Shown: positions 10,166-19,594, counted from the stretch's first letter. The stretch: 64,000 nucleotides of DNA from Flexithrix dorotheae DSM 6795 (GCF_000379765.1 NZ_KB903465.1:248001-312000), one strand, 5' to 3'. Numbers and translations: made by a program. Notes: a model not told the origin generated them from the sequence alone.

Positions 10166-11290
10166 CTACTTATTTAATGCATGTAGCACTAGTTCCAAAA
10201 GTAATTTTTCCTCCCTGTTATCCCAAATGCAATTTTCCGAAATCCCTTCCACATTAGTATAAAATGGTTTTTCCCTGATTGTATTTATCACGCCCTGAGC
10301 AGAAAAATTTTCAAAATCAATAAATAAAGCAGCCTCATATGGCTTACAAATATTTTCCCACAAAGCATTATTTTGAATAACCATTGGAATTTGATTTGCC
10401 AGGCATTCGTATAATTTGGTAGGAATACAATTTGAAGTACTATTATTTGGCTTATAACTCAAAAGGGCAAAATCAGCTTCCAAATAAGCCTCCATCAACT
10501 GGTAATGAGGGATAAGCGGATTGCCCAAAGTTGCGCAAATGTAATTATTTTTTTGTGATAAACCGGCTATCCTTTTTTTAACATTTTCGCTGGCTACATT
10601 TCCAATGAGATGAAGCCTGGCATCCATTCCGGCCAGTCTCAATTGCTCCACAAAATTAATCGCCTCTAAAGTGCCATAAACTTCAGAAAGTGTTCCGCCA
10701 TGGATAAATACAGGGCTTTGTGTGTTCAAATTTTTCCTGGTTTTCAGGTGAGGGATTTTTCTATATTTATTTTCAAGAATGGTATTTTTCCCTCGGGCAA
10801 ACCAGAACTCTTTATCATAATTTCTTTCGGCAAGTATATAATGTGTCACAAACACCCGGGAAAGGATTTCCAAAAACCGGATACCAAATGCAAGCACATA
10901 TTTAAATAACCCCTTATAATTAGGTTGGTAAATTATATTCCTAAAATAATTTTCCCGAACATCATAAATCAATTTAACCTTTCGGTGGAGAGTTTTATAC
11001 CACATCGCTGCGGGTAATAATTCCACCGCATGCACAATTAATACATCCGGTTTAATTTTTTGAATTTCATCCAGAAACAACTGGCTTGACCTGAGTCGTT
11101 TTTGTTTTTTTGAGGAAAAATCAAAAAGGGGATAAAAGAAGAGATTGGGAAAACCCGCTGGAACATTCGCTTTATAACCTATGATATGTACTTCAAAATC
11201 ACCAGCAAGGGATTGCCCAAATTTTTCAAACATTCGGGTATCATCTATAGGTTTGAGCACTGAGGCAAGTACAATCTTTTTCCTGGTCAT
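10166..11290 (-). CDS. Glycosyltransferase, GT-B fold (GT4-like)
   Basis: About 374 residues from ATG 11290 (MTRKKIVLAS); an upstream in-frame TTG at 11308 is less likely. The N-terminal Rossmann half holds KPDVLIVHAVELLP. The C-terminal donor-binding half holds FIHGGTLSEVYGTLEAI and PTKLYECLANQIPMV, the latter replacing the usual E-x(7)-E donor motif with KLYECLA. It should be a cytoplasmic enzyme transferring a sugar from a nucleotide donor. It sits alone, about 7 kb from the polysaccharide locus. Confidence 0.75.
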   Translation of the reverse strand: MTRKKIVLASVLKPIDDTRMFEKFGQSLAGDFEVHIIGYKANVPAGFPNLFFYPLFDFSSKKQKRLRSSQLFLDEIQKIKPDVLIVHAVELLPAAMWYKTLHRKVKLIYDVRENYFRNIIYQPNYKGLFKYVLAFGIRFLEILSRVFVTHYILAERNYDKEFWFARGKNTILENKYRKIPHLKTRKNLNTQSPVFIHGGTLSEVYGTLEAINFVEQLRLAGMDARLHLIGNVASENVKKRIAGLSQKNNYICATLGNPLIPHYQLMEAYLEADFALLSYKPNNSTSNCIPTKLYECLANQIPMVIQNNALWENICKPYEAALFIDFENFSAQGVINTIREKPFYTNVEGISENCIWDNREEKLLLELVLHALNK

Positions 11291-11339
11291 AAATTTTAAG
11301 TCTTGCAACGCTCAAAAATTATCATTTTAGTGGAGAAAC

Positions 11340-11377
11340 AAAAAAAGTACTGCTAATTCAATAACAGTACTTTTTTT
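11340..11377 (-). terminator. Terminator downstream of ychF
   Basis: A perfect 13-base inverted repeat (11340-11352 with 11365-11377; GTACTG/CAGTAC core) with A and T runs on its outer sides, so it can act on both strands. It lies between ychF and the glycosyltransferase gene. Confidence 0.9.
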
Positions 11378-11386
11378 GAGGTTATG

Positions 11387-11434
11387 TGTCAGTTTCCCAA
11401 TCCCTAACACCTAATCCCTAACCCCTAGTTCCTA
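11387..11434 (-). repeat. Telomere-like TTAGGG array starting at the ychF stop codon
   Basis: On the minus (coding) strand the ychF stop TAG opens a run of degenerate 7-base units of the form TTAGGGG/TTAGGGA/TTAGGTG. The G-rich strand is the mRNA strand. The array precedes the terminator. The same type of array follows the sulfatase and epimerase stops. Confidence 0.7.
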
Positions 11435-12529
11435 AACATTAAATCTAAAATGCATCACATCGCCATCTTCCACCACATACTCCTTTCCTTCCACCGCCAG
11501 TTTTCCAGCCTCCCTACATCCAGCTTCAGTTTTATACTGCTGATAATCAGCTATTTTAATCACTTCTGCCCGAATAAATCCTCTTTCAAAATCGGAGTGA
11601 ATGACACCCGCTGCCTGAGGAGCCTTCCAGCCTTTTTCTATGGTCCAGGCCCTTACTTCCTTTTCTCCAGCGGTGAAGTAGGTAATTAAATTCAATAAAG
11701 CATATGAAGCCCTGATCAGTTTATTCAAACCCGATTCTTCCAAACCATATTCATCTAAAAACATGGCTTTTTCTTCTTCGTCTTCCAAAACAGCAATTTG
11801 CGATTCAATTCCAGCACAAATTGTAATTACCTGAGCATCTTCTTCCCTGGCACTTTCTTTAAGGGCTTCCACATATTCATTCCCTTCCTGAATCGACCCT
11901 TCATCCACATTGGCCAGGTAAATTACCGGCTTGGCGGTAAGCAAAAACAGTTCATCAATAAATTCTTTTTCCTCCTCATTGGCATCCATAATCCGCACAT
12001 TTTTTCCACTCTCCAGATGAGACTTTATTTTTTCCAGCATTTCAAGGGATTTCTTAGCATCCTTATCCCCTGTTTTAGCCACCTTGGCATTTTTCTGAAT
12101 TCGCTTTTCAATGGTATCCAGGTCCTTCAATTGCAATTCTGTATCGATAATTTCCTTATCCCCTACCGGATCCACACGACCAGCCACATGCACTATATTA
12201 TCATCCTGGAAGCACCTGTTTACATGAATAATTGCATCTACTTCTCTGATATTGGCCAAAAACTGATTTCCCAATCCTTCCCCTTTACTTGCACCTTCCA
12301 CCAATCCGGCAATATCCACAAACTCAATAGTAGTTGGCAAAACCTTCTGTGGATTTACTAAACTCTCCAAAATTTTCAACCTCGGATCAGGAACAGTTAC
12401 GATCCCTACATTGGGCTCAATCGTACAGAATGGATAATTCGCAGCTTCTGCTTTATTGCTCGATAAAGCATTGAACAAAGTGGATTTCCCAACGTTTGGC
12501 AGACCTACTATCCCACATCTTAGTGCCAT
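11432..12529 (-). CDS. ychF: Ribosome-binding ATPase YchF (OLA1 family)
   Basis: 365 residues, the standard length. The P-loop reads GLPNVGKST (about 9-17), the switch region [22 protein letters not shown] is typical, and the NxxE motif replacing NKxD (NVDEG) marks this ATP-preferring Obg subgroup. The C-terminal TGS domain contains [11 protein letters not shown], and the protein ends in MHFRFNV. It binds ribosomes and hydrolyses ATP; roles in translation start and stress response are known for the family. It is a single-gene unit with its own terminator. Confidence 0.97.
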   Translation of the reverse strand: MALRCGIVGLPNVGKSTLFNALSSNKAEAANYPFCTIEPNVGIVTVPDPRLKILESLVNPQKVLPTTIEFVDIAGLVEGASKGEGLGNQFLANIREVDAIIHVNRCFQDDNIVHVAGRVDPVGDKEIIDTELQLKDLDTIEKRIQKNAKVAKTGDKDAKKSLEMLEKIKSHLESGKNVRIMDANEEEKEFIDELFLLTAKPVIYLANVDEGSIQEGNEYVEALKESAREEDAQVITICAGIESQIAVLEDEEEKAMFLDEYGLEESGLNKLIRASYALLNLITYFTAGEKEVRAWTIEKGWKAPQAAGVIHSDFERGFIRAEVIKIADYQQYKTEAGCREAGKLAVEGKEYVVEDGDVMHFRFNV

Positions 12530-12765
12530 ATATTTCTAATAATTATTTTAAAGAATCAAATTTTTTAACTTCTCCAAAATCATCCAAACTGACAGGATAA
12601 ATTTTTGAAAGTGCAAAGATAGCAAGATATCCTGAATCGGTATTCAAAAGGCCTAAGAATTAATATTTACCCGATTAAAATTGAGTGGGTATTTCATTAT
12701 TATTTGAATATGAATTTTCTTTGGGAAAATCATTCTGAGGAGAAACTAAAATACAATAAGTCCAA

Positions 12766-13548
12766 TTGGGAAAATTACATACCATCCAATCCTTTATAAA
12801 ATACCTATTAAAAGCACAAAATGCCCATGGTCTTCATTCCCCTTTTGTATTCGATCTGTACACCCAGGTGATTGCTCCAGACAAAAAATATTATGCTTTT
12901 GATGTCATTGAAGATTTAAGAAATAAACTCCGAAAGGATCAAAAAACCATTAAGGTGATGGATTATGGTGCTGGTTCTAAAAATCAGCCAGCCCCAGAAC
13001 GAAAAATTGCAAACATTGCCCGCTATTCCATAAGCCAGCCCAAACTTGGCCAGTTGATGTTTAAACTGGTGGATTATTTTAAGCCTGAAACCATACTGGA
13101 ATTAGGAACCTGCCTGGGCATCAATACCCTCTACCTGGCCAAAGCCTACCATAAATCTACCATTTTTACCTTTGAAGGGTGCCCCGAACTGGCCAGGATT
13201 GCAGCCAAAAACTTTAAGGAATTAAAAGTAAAACCCAGAATTTGTATTGGAAACCTGGATGAAACCTTAAAGCCAGCTATAAAAAAACTAAATGAAATTG
13301 ATATGGTTTTTTTTGATGCCAATCACCAATACCAACCCACCCTAAGTTATTTTGAAACCTGTCTGGAAAAAGTGCATGAAAACTCAGTCTTCATTTTTGA
13401 TGATATTTATTGGTCGGAAGGAATGACCAAAGCCTGGGAAGAAATCAAAGCGCATCCTCAGGTGGCCCTGAGTGTAGATTTGTTCCAGATTGGTATAGTC
13501 TTTTTCCGAAAAAAGCAACCCAAACAGCATTTTACCCTACGCTTCTAA
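12766..13548 (+). CDS. Class I SAM-dependent methyltransferase (O-methyltransferase-like)
   Basis: 260 residues. A stop codon lies just upstream and no early ATG exists, so TTG 12766 is the likely start; GAGGAG lies about 20 bases before it. The SAM site reads ILELGTCLGINTLYLA (about 110-125), motif II is FTFEGCPELA, and MVFFDANHQYQPTLSYF with FIFDDIYWSEGM follows, which resembles the metal-dependent O-methyltransferase pattern. The substrate is unknown. The neighbours (ychF on the other strand, a small secreted protein) give no hint. Confidence 0.75.
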   Translation: MGKLHTIQSFIKYLLKAQNAHGLHSPFVFDLYTQVIAPDKKYYAFDVIEDLRNKLRKDQKTIKVMDYGAGSKNQPAPERKIANIARYSISQPKLGQLMFKLVDYFKPETILELGTCLGINTLYLAKAYHKSTIFTFEGCPELARIAAKNFKELKVKPRICIGNLDETLKPAIKKLNEIDMVFFDANHQYQPTLSYFETCLEKVHENSVFIFDDIYWSEGMTKAWEEIKAHPQVALSVDLFQIGIVFFRKKQPKQHFTLRF

Positions 13549-13760
13549 ATCTTTTCTTCTCTCTCTATTATTCACGTAGGCTCCTTCCCGGAATTTAGTT
13601 TACTTTAACTTCATTAGAGGTGGTTTCTCTCCTTCTTACTTCCCCTTCGCTCCTTTCATTTTCTTGTTGGCTACTTTGGAATTTCAAAGCCCCTACAGCC
13701 TCTTCATATTTGTAATGTAATCAAAATCAAACATTATTTAAATCATAAAATCAGCATAAA

Positions 13761-14138
13761 ATGAAAACTTTAAAAAAAATAGGAATTGTTGCTTTAGCTA
13801 CCATGGTTTCATTTAGTGTAATGGCAGATCCGGGAACAGGAAATGATTCCAAGAACAAAAAGAATGAAACAACAGTCATGACCTATCAACAATCAAGTAG
13901 CCCTTTGGCGAATAATTATAAATTCAATAAATCATTCAGCAATGAAAAAGAATTAGCAACCCCTGTGGTTTCTGCACCAACCAGCAACAACTTTAAGGAA
14001 AACAACCATAAGTTGAATAAAAACAAAAGTAATAGTACGGAGGAGGGGAAAGCGATTGTGACACAACATGAAGAGCAGCGTAGCTTCACAGTTTATAAGG
14101 GACAAAAACATTCCAAAAGTAAAGGAAGAGTAAATTAA
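13761..14138 (+). CDS. Small secreted low-complexity protein, unknown function
   Basis: 125 residues. A clear signal peptide (MKTLKKIGIVALATMVSFSVMA) is cut near residue 22. The mature part is rich in N, K, S and T with two similar stretches, NNYKFNKSFSNEKE and NNHKLNKNKSN, and ends in a basic tail (GQKHSKSKGR). No family was recognised. A strong terminator follows at 14201, so it is probably a single, well-expressed gene. Confidence 0.65.
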   Translation: MKTLKKIGIVALATMVSFSVMADPGTGNDSKNKKNETTVMTYQQSSSPLANNYKFNKSFSNEKELATPVVSAPTSNNFKENNHKLNKNKSNSTEEGKAIVTQHEEQRSFTVYKGQKHSKSKGRVN

Positions 14139-14181
14139 GATAATAAAGTAGAGTTCATGAGTAAGTTTGATTTTAGTTTTG

Positions 14182-14230
14182 TATTAGGTTAGTTAGGTTA
14201 AAAATCCCGGAATTTATCCGGGATTTTTTT
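14182..14230 (+). terminator. Short GTTAG run and terminator after the small secreted protein
   Basis: A short TTAGG/TTAG run (14184-14200) leads into AAAATCCCGG (14201-14210), loop 14211-14217, CCGGGATTTT (14218-14227) and more T. This is a standard intrinsic terminator for the plus strand. Confidence 0.88.
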
Positions 14231-14263
14231 AGTATAAGATTGACTTGCTTTTAGAATTGAAAA

Positions 14264-14390
14264 TACCCTCAAAATTAGAGTGAGAAATCATAAGGGATTT
14301 TGGCATTTCCTTTTTGAGTTGCTTGGGGAAAATGTGCCGATACTTATCCCCCTTTCTCCTGATAACCTTTTTGAAGGCAAAGATTTTTTT
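14264..14390. repeat. MITE-like interspersed repeat, copy A
   Basis: The ends are CCCTCAAAATTAGAGTGAGA and CCTTTTTGAAGGCAAAGA followed by T7. These match the ends of copy B at 21323-21447, with a similar distance between them. The ends are inverted relative to each other (CCTCAAAA against TTTTTGAAGG). The element occupies much of the 409-base gap between the small secreted protein and the reductase gene. Confidence 0.55.
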
Positions 14391-14547
14391 ACTATTTTTC
14401 CTCTACTTGAAAAATAAAGAAGTCATGGTAATCCTTCATTTTTGAAAATAGCAGATTGACGATTCCAATGGGAATTGGTACCATTAATTATCCTATTTTT
14501 TTGTAACAAGGAAACCGGGCGTCACATTGATAAAACCATTCTGACAC

Positions 14548-15594
14548 ATGAATTTCCTCATTTATGGAGCCTATGGCTATACAGGCGAACTAATCTCAAG
14601 ACTGGCAAAAGAAAAAGGATATAAACCAACTTTAGCAGGAAGAAATCCAGAAAAAACTAAAAAACTGGCTGAAGCACTCAATCTTCCTTTTGAAGTATTT
14701 TCGCTAAATGAAACTCAATTGCTTGAGAAGGTACTTTCCAGGCACGATTTAGTTTTGCATATTGCCGGCCCCTATTCCCACACTGCAGAAATAATGGTAA
14801 ATGCCTGCCTGAAAACCAAAACCCATTATTTGGATGTAACCGGAGAACTGGAAGTATTTGAATGGATAGCCACTCAGGATAAAAAAGCCAAAGAGGCCGG
14901 CATAGTTTTATTGCCAGGAACCGGTTTCGATGTAGTACCCTCCGATTGCCTTGCCAGGTATCTGTACGAAAAATTACCGGATGCCAACAGCCTGGAACTG
15001 GCATGGCAGGGCGTTGGTAAGTTCTCAAGAGGGACAGCATTAACCATGGCTGAAAACCTGCACAAAGGCGGATCAATCAGAGAAAATGGGGCAATTAAAT
15101 TAGTTCCTCCTGCCTACCAGGTAAAGGAAATTTTCATAAATGGAAAAAACAGACTTGGTGCTACTATCCCCTGGGGTGATGTTTCTACTGCCTTTTACAG
15201 CACCGGAATACCCAATATCAAAGTTTTTATGATTGCCCCAAAGAACCTGATTAAAAACATGAAAAGAATGCGATATCTCCGCTGGTTTTTTGGGATTGGT
15301 TTTGTGAAGAAACAAATGCAGGCTAAAATAAGGAATAAAGTAACAGGGCCAGATGAACAAATGAGAAAAACCAGCAGGAGTTATTTTTGGGGACAGGTAG
15401 AAAATGCTCATGGTCAAAAAGTTGCGGCCAGATTGGAGACTCCGGAAGGTTATACCCTCACCGCCATCACTGCTCTAAAATCAGCAGAAAAACTTATGGA
15501 ATCGAAGCTGGCTCCGGGATTCTATACGCCATCCAAAGCCTTTGGGAAAGATTTTATTTTGAAAGTGGATTCGGTCGTCAGGGAGGATGTCTAA
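14548..15594 (+). CDS. Saccharopine dehydrogenase-like NAD(P)-binding reductase
   Basis: 348 residues. The N-terminal Rossmann motif is IYGAYGYTGELISRLA, and LAGRNPEKTKKLAEAL follows. This matches the saccharopine dehydrogenase/trans-acting enoyl reductase superfamily rather than true lysine-pathway enzymes. TGFDVVPSDCLARYL is a typical mid-domain motif in the family. Members reduce lipid-like or polyketide substrates or remain uncharacterised. It is a lone plus-strand gene converging on a small membrane protein gene. The substrate cannot be assigned. Confidence 0.8.
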   Translation: MNFLIYGAYGYTGELISRLAKEKGYKPTLAGRNPEKTKKLAEALNLPFEVFSLNETQLLEKVLSRHDLVLHIAGPYSHTAEIMVNACLKTKTHYLDVTGELEVFEWIATQDKKAKEAGIVLLPGTGFDVVPSDCLARYLYEKLPDANSLELAWQGVGKFSRGTALTMAENLHKGGSIRENGAIKLVPPAYQVKEIFINGKNRLGATIPWGDVSTAFYSTGIPNIKVFMIAPKNLIKNMKRMRYLRWFFGIGFVKKQMQAKIRNKVTGPDEQMRKTSRSYFWGQVENAHGQKVAARLETPEGYTLTAITALKSAEKLMESKLAPGFYTPSKAFGKDFILKVDSVVREDV

Positions 15595-15655
15595 AGATCA
15601 CATCTCAGGAAACCTTAGGTCAGAATTCTATCCATCAGTTTCTGACTCCCACCCT

Positions 15656-16105
15656 TTATTCCATCCATGAACTCATTCCAAATTTAGCCAGAAAATAGGC
15701 CAGGCTTGACCAAAACAATACCATCACCGAAAGGTAAATCAAAATTTTCGGAGCGGGTGTTTTAAATCTTTGTGAAATGATTGCCCCCAGGGGAATACTG
15801 ATCAAAATCGGGGAAAGTACCATCACTCCATAAAAGCCATATTTATTCCAGAAAACCAGAATTTTCCGCCACCTGGCATTATAGGGTTTTGGTTTCATTT
15901 TAAACAACCTCCTGATGAAAGCCACAATATTTGGGGCAAAATAAAGGGAGACCAAAGCACTTATTAAAGCTGCACTATAATTAAAAATCACCATTTCAAA
16001 ATAGGAAAACCCAAAACCAAAACTCAAAGCAGGTCCCACATAAGTTTTCCACAAACTCAGCAAAAATACCGTTAAGGCTTTTATCAGATATTCAGAAACG
16101 TCCAT
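15656..16105 (-). CDS. Small integral membrane protein, unknown function
   Basis: About 149 residues from ATG 16105 (a TTG two codons upstream is less likely). Three or four membrane helices are predicted by eye: about 25-65 (a long, possibly re-entrant pair), 92-112 and 122-142, separated by a basic loop (RRLFKMKPKPYNARWRK). It loosely resembles small SNARE-associated/DedA-like or export-type proteins (YGFYGVMVLSPILISIPLGA), but I cannot assign a family. It converges on the reductase gene. Confidence 0.55.
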   Translation of the reverse strand: MDVSEYLIKALTVFLLSLWKTYVGPALSFGFGFSYFEMVIFNYSAALISALVSLYFAPNIVAFIRRLFKMKPKPYNARWRKILVFWNKYGFYGVMVLSPILISIPLGAIISQRFKTPAPKILIYLSVMVLFWSSLAYFLAKFGMSSWME

Positions 16106-16310
16106 ATTCAATTCACACCTTGATTTAATTAGGTTTTAAGTTAGTAGAGATTTTTTTGATTTAGCTCATGCGCCATCCTGATTTTTAATCCCGGACCCAT
16201 TCCACCATTCTTTTTGCTTTAAACACCATATCCTTAGCAATTGTCCTTTCAAAATTGTTTGACAGCCATTCCCTTTATAAATTACGGCAAATTCTACTAA
16301 ATTACTGACA

Positions 16311-17876
16311 ATGAAAACAACCACCTTATTGCTCATTTGTTTGGCCTTTTTAGGCTGTGCTAAAACCTCCCAAAAACCAGAAGAAACCACCCAGGAAAAC
16401 CGACCTAATATTGTCCTTATTATGGGCGATGATATTGGGTTTTCTGATATATCCTGCTATGGAGGAGAAATCCCTACACCCAATCTGGATCAGTTGGCCA
16501 GTCAGGGAATCAGGTTCTCCCAGTTCTACAATATGGCCAAATGCGAAACAACCAGGACTGTGATGCATACAGGTCTTTATCAGGGAAATGACCAGGCCAT
16601 AAATTTCGCCCAACTCCTGCGGGATGCCGGCTATTACACTGCCCAATCGGGCAAAGAACATTTCAAAAACTGGGTCCCGGAGCATTGTTATGCTAAAAAT
16701 GTAATGGACCAGTCATTTACTTTCTGGGCTACCAATGAATTTTTCATTCCTCCGGGGGGTGAATTTGAAAGGCCTTTTATCCTAAATGGAGACACACTCA
16801 AAGCTTCAGAAATTCCTTTTAAGGGAAAGGAGTTTTATAAAACAGATGTCATTACCGACTATGCCATCAAATACCTGGAAGAAGCCAAGCAAAAGGAAAA
16901 GCCATTTTTACTCTATCTGCCCTACCATGCAGCTCATTATCCCTTGCAGGCACCCGAAGAAGAGATTGCCAAATTTAGAGGAAAGTATAAAAAAGGCTGG
17001 GATAAGATAAGGAAGGAGCGTTTTGAACGCATTAAAACATTAGGTTTGATTCCTGAACAGGCCAGACTCAGCCCGCCAGAAGGAAATATCAATAAATTCA
17101 GGGGACATAAAAAAGACAATTTAGAAATCAGGGGAAAAATTCCCCTTTACAGACCGTGGGAAACATTATCGGAAGAGGAACAGGATGAACTGGATCTGGA
17201 AATGTCTGTATTTGCAGCCATGGTGCATCGCATGGACAAAAACATTGGAAGAGTAATACAATGGCTGGAGGAAAATGACAAAAGGGAAAATACCTTAATC
17301 CTTTACTTGTCAGACAATGGTTCCTGCCCTTATGACAGCAATAAAGATTTTGATCATCCGCCAGGAACACCCGATTCCTACCGTACACTAAGCGCAGCCT
17401 GGGCCAATGCTGGCAATACCCCCTTCCGGTATTTTAAGCAATATGGCCATGAAGGCGGCAGCCATACCCACCTGATTGCCAATTGGCCATCTGTCATTAA
17501 AGAAAAAGGAGTAATCAGCGACCAGCCCGGTCATTTGGTAGATTTTTATCCTACCTTTCTGGAAGCAGCAGGAGTCCAGTATCCGGAAAATTATAAAGGG
17601 AAATCAACCCTGCCCCTGCATGGCACCTCACTTATGCCCATATTCAAAGGCGAAACCAGAACACCCCCAAAACAAATTATTTCCGGATTCACAGAAAGAT
17701 TCAGAATGTACAGAAAAGGAGACTGGAAAATTGTAAACCTCAACGGAGAAGGCTGGGAACTTTACCACCTGGCCAAAGACCCCACGGAACTCAATAATTT
17801 AGCGCCAACCAATCCGGAGAAACTAAAGGAATTATTAGAAAGCTATGAAGCATGGAAGTTAGAGGTTGAGAGTTAG
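16311..17876 (+). CDS. Sulfatase (arylsulfatase family), lipoprotein
   Basis: 521 residues. A lipobox LGC (Cys16) suggests a lipoprotein exported to the periplasm or cell surface. NIVLIMGDDIGFSDI holds the metal-binding aspartates D40-D41. The formylglycine segment reads C78-E-T-T-R82 followed by TVMHTG, where the canonical motif is C-x-P/A-x-R, so Thr stands at the third position. Later metal-site motifs are present: PYHAAHYP, YLSDNGSCPYD and GHEGGSHTH. It should hydrolyse sulfate esters, probably on a polysaccharide. No sulfatase-maturing enzyme or SusCD pair is adjacent. The coding end merges into a TTAGGGG array. Confidence 0.9.
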   Translation: MKTTTLLLICLAFLGCAKTSQKPEETTQENRPNIVLIMGDDIGFSDISCYGGEIPTPNLDQLASQGIRFSQFYNMAKCETTRTVMHTGLYQGNDQAINFAQLLRDAGYYTAQSGKEHFKNWVPEHCYAKNVMDQSFTFWATNEFFIPPGGEFERPFILNGDTLKASEIPFKGKEFYKTDVITDYAIKYLEEAKQKEKPFLLYLPYHAAHYPLQAPEEEIAKFRGKYKKGWDKIRKERFERIKTLGLIPEQARLSPPEGNINKFRGHKKDNLEIRGKIPLYRPWETLSEEEQDELDLEMSVFAAMVHRMDKNIGRVIQWLEENDKRENTLILYLSDNGSCPYDSNKDFDHPPGTPDSYRTLSAAWANAGNTPFRYFKQYGHEGGSHTHLIANWPSVIKEKGVISDQPGHLVDFYPTFLEAAGVQYPENYKGKSTLPLHGTSLMPIFKGETRTPPKQIISGFTERFRMYRKGDWKIVNLNGEGWELYHLAKDPTELNNLAPTNPEKLKELLESYEAWKLEVES

Positions 17877-17965
17877 TTGTTAGGGACTGGGGTTAGTGAT
17901 TAGGGGTTAGATATTTGTGGTTAGGGGTTAGATATTAGGGATTAGGAATTTGTGATTAGGTGGTG
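17868..17965 (+). repeat. Telomere-like TTAGGGG array at the sulfatase stop codon
   Basis: The TAG stop (17874-17876) is part of a run of degenerate units TTAGTTG, TTAGGGA, TTAGTGA, TTAGGGG and TTAGATA over about 90 bases. G-richness is on the coding strand. Confidence 0.75.
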
Positions 17966-18002
17966 GACCTGTAGTTTTAAATTGGAAATCATTTCCATAA
18001 AG

Positions 18003-18118
18003 GAAAGTTTACTTCCCCCTCGGTGAGGGGGTTAGGGGGAGGAAATTGGATTTTCTCACTAATTACATTTTTAAAAACCCTACAAGATTAGCCCCGAGGG
18101 GGCCAGGGGGAGAAAATC
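18003..18118. repeat. GC-rich palindromic interspersed repeat
   Basis: Contains CCCCCTCGGTGAGGGGG (18014-18031) followed by TTAGGGGGAGG, then about 45 AT-rich bases and GCCCCGAGGGGGCCAGGGGG. Related copies occur at 19595-19680, 22841-22916, 48530-48562 and 48888-48975. A 67-codon frame that crosses this repeat is not a gene. Confidence 0.7.
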
Positions 18119-18179
18119 GAAAGGAATCAAAAGCAACTAACGCAAGCAACCACTTGTACACTGGTTTATTTTTCAAGCA

Positions 18180-18248
18180 ATTTATCATCCTCGTTTGCAT
18201 CGAGGATAGCCGAGCCAAGCGTTTAAAACGCTTATTTCAATCAGTTTA
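18180..18248. repeat. Partial hairpin-chain repeat
   Basis: Holds TATCATCCTC/GAGGATA and AAGCGTTT/AAACGCTT hairpins. The first matches the opening hairpin of the larger copy at 19417; the second replaces the GGCGAT/ATCGCC hairpin there. It appears to be a short or variant copy, just downstream of the wecA-like gene. Confidence 0.6.
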
Positions 18249-18260
18249 AAAGCATCATTT

Positions 18261-19253
18261 TCACCCCAACACCTTCCTCATTATCCTGATTTTAAAAAAG
18301 ATGTAAAGCACAGAAAGGTATAATACCATACCAATCCCCATAATATACTGAAGGAAAATTGGGGCATGTGCAGAATAATAAATCACCAATAAGTTAATGA
18401 TGAATTGCACAGTCATGTACATTCCCGCCACTTGAAGATGAGGAATACCCATTTCATTGGCCAGATACTGATAAAAATGAGAACGATGGGCTTTAAAAAT
18501 ATTCTCCCTGCGCAACAACCTTTGGGCAATGGTGATGATGCTGTCAATTCCATAAACAGCAAAAAATAATATATAGGTAAAGTTTTCGGTAGTGACCATT
18601 AAACTGAATAGGGCAAAAATCAGGAGAAAGGCTAATGAAACACTTCCTACGTCCCCTGCAAAACATTTTGCCTTCTTTCTGAAATTAAAATAGTTGAAAA
18701 CCACCAAACCTAAAAAGACATAAATCAGAAAATCCAGCTGAATAAAGTCAACTGGCTCAGCCCAGCCAAAAATATTTAATTGAATAATGAGTAGAGAAAT
18801 AATGGTAACTAAGCCGTACCCTCCCGAAATGCCATTAATGCCATCCATAAAATTGAAGGCATTGACAATACCTGTGGTAAATATTAACACCAATACTAAC
18901 CCCCAGATGGGTAACAAATTCATTAAATCCAACTGGAACATCAATAACAAAATCCCTGACAGATGAAACAAAATTCTAATGCGATTGGGAACAGGTCTCA
19001 TGTCATCCACCATGCTGATCAGAGCAACCAGCGTCAAACCCAAAATAAACCAGGGATAACTGCCTTTAGAAAGCATAAAGAAAATCAAACCTGCAAAATA
19101 AAATATCACCCCACCCCCACGAATGATGATCCCTTTATGCGAACTCCTTTCATTCGGCTTATCAATAATACTAAACCGATCTGCCAGTCGAAAGTAAACC
19201 ACTTCCAACAACACAAGCGCAACAAATACTATGAAATAAATGAGATAAGCCAA
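18261..19253 (-). CDS. WecA/MraY-like undecaprenyl-phosphate sugar-1-phosphate transferase
   Basis: 330 residues, multi-spanning (about ten helices). Cytoplasmic-loop motifs of the family are present: NERSSHKGIIIRGGG, SMVDDMRP (catalytic DD), NAFNFMDGINGISGG, CFAGDVGSVSLAF and a late HRSHFYQYL histidine loop. It should attach the first sugar phosphate (GlcNAc or a derivative such as QuiNAc/FucNAc) to undecaprenyl phosphate at the inner membrane, starting the polymer. The start is TTG; no nearby ATG fits. It closes the polysaccharide locus and is separated from wlbA by a 440-base repeat field. Confidence 0.9.
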   Translation of the reverse strand: MAYLIYFIVFVALVLLEVVYFRLADRFSIIDKPNERSSHKGIIIRGGGVIFYFAGLIFFMLSKGSYPWFILGLTLVALISMVDDMRPVPNRIRILFHLSGILLLMFQLDLMNLLPIWGLVLVLIFTTGIVNAFNFMDGINGISGGYGLVTIISLLIIQLNIFGWAEPVDFIQLDFLIYVFLGLVVFNYFNFRKKAKCFAGDVGSVSLAFLLIFALFSLMVTTENFTYILFFAVYGIDSIITIAQRLLRRENIFKAHRSHFYQYLANEMGIPHLQVAGMYMTVQFIINLLVIYYSAHAPIFLQYIMGIGMVLYLSVLYIFFKIRIMRKVLG

Positions 19254-19416
19254 TTGTTTATTTGAATGGGAAAATAATTATGTTGGTTATAGAATAGTAT
19301 TTAATAACCCTCCCCTATATCCCCTCTTGAGGGGAAAACAATGTATGTATTTAAAGTTTTAATATGTTTAATTATAAAAAGTTTCCTCATTTTTCAAGGT
19401 AAAAACTAGATTCAAG

Positions 19417-19569
19417 CTAACCAAATTTATCATCCTCATTTTCAAAGAGGATAGTTGAGAAAGGCGATTGTATCGCCAGTCTTGTGAAAAGTTACAAACT
19501 TTCCTTTATTTAAAGGCTTAAGTAATCGCTTCGCTTTATACTTAAGCAAGGAACTATTTGAATTTTCAC
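19417..19569. repeat. Hairpin-chain interspersed repeat, left copy
   Basis: Four hairpins in series: ATCCTC..GAGGAT, GGCGATTGTATCGCC, AAAGTTACAAACTTT, and GCTTAAGT...ACTTAAGC. It ends in CTATTTGAATTTTCAC. The copy at 48625-48781 has the same order, spacing and flanks in the same orientation. Confidence 0.85.
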
Positions 19570-19594
19570 TAGCGAGGGAATTAACCTGACGGTT

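Noticed and set aside
15619-15646. GTCAGAA/TTCTGAC hairpin between the reductase and membrane protein genes
   Set aside because: A 7-base stem with a 14-base loop and no T run on either strand; too weak to call a terminator.
17868-17965. True telomere or linear replicon end
   Set aside because: The heptads are degenerate, short, internal to the window and repeated after several genes, so a chromosome end is excluded.
18046-18249. 67-codon plus-strand frame after the sulfatase
   Set aside because: It spans two interspersed repeats and has no conserved domain.
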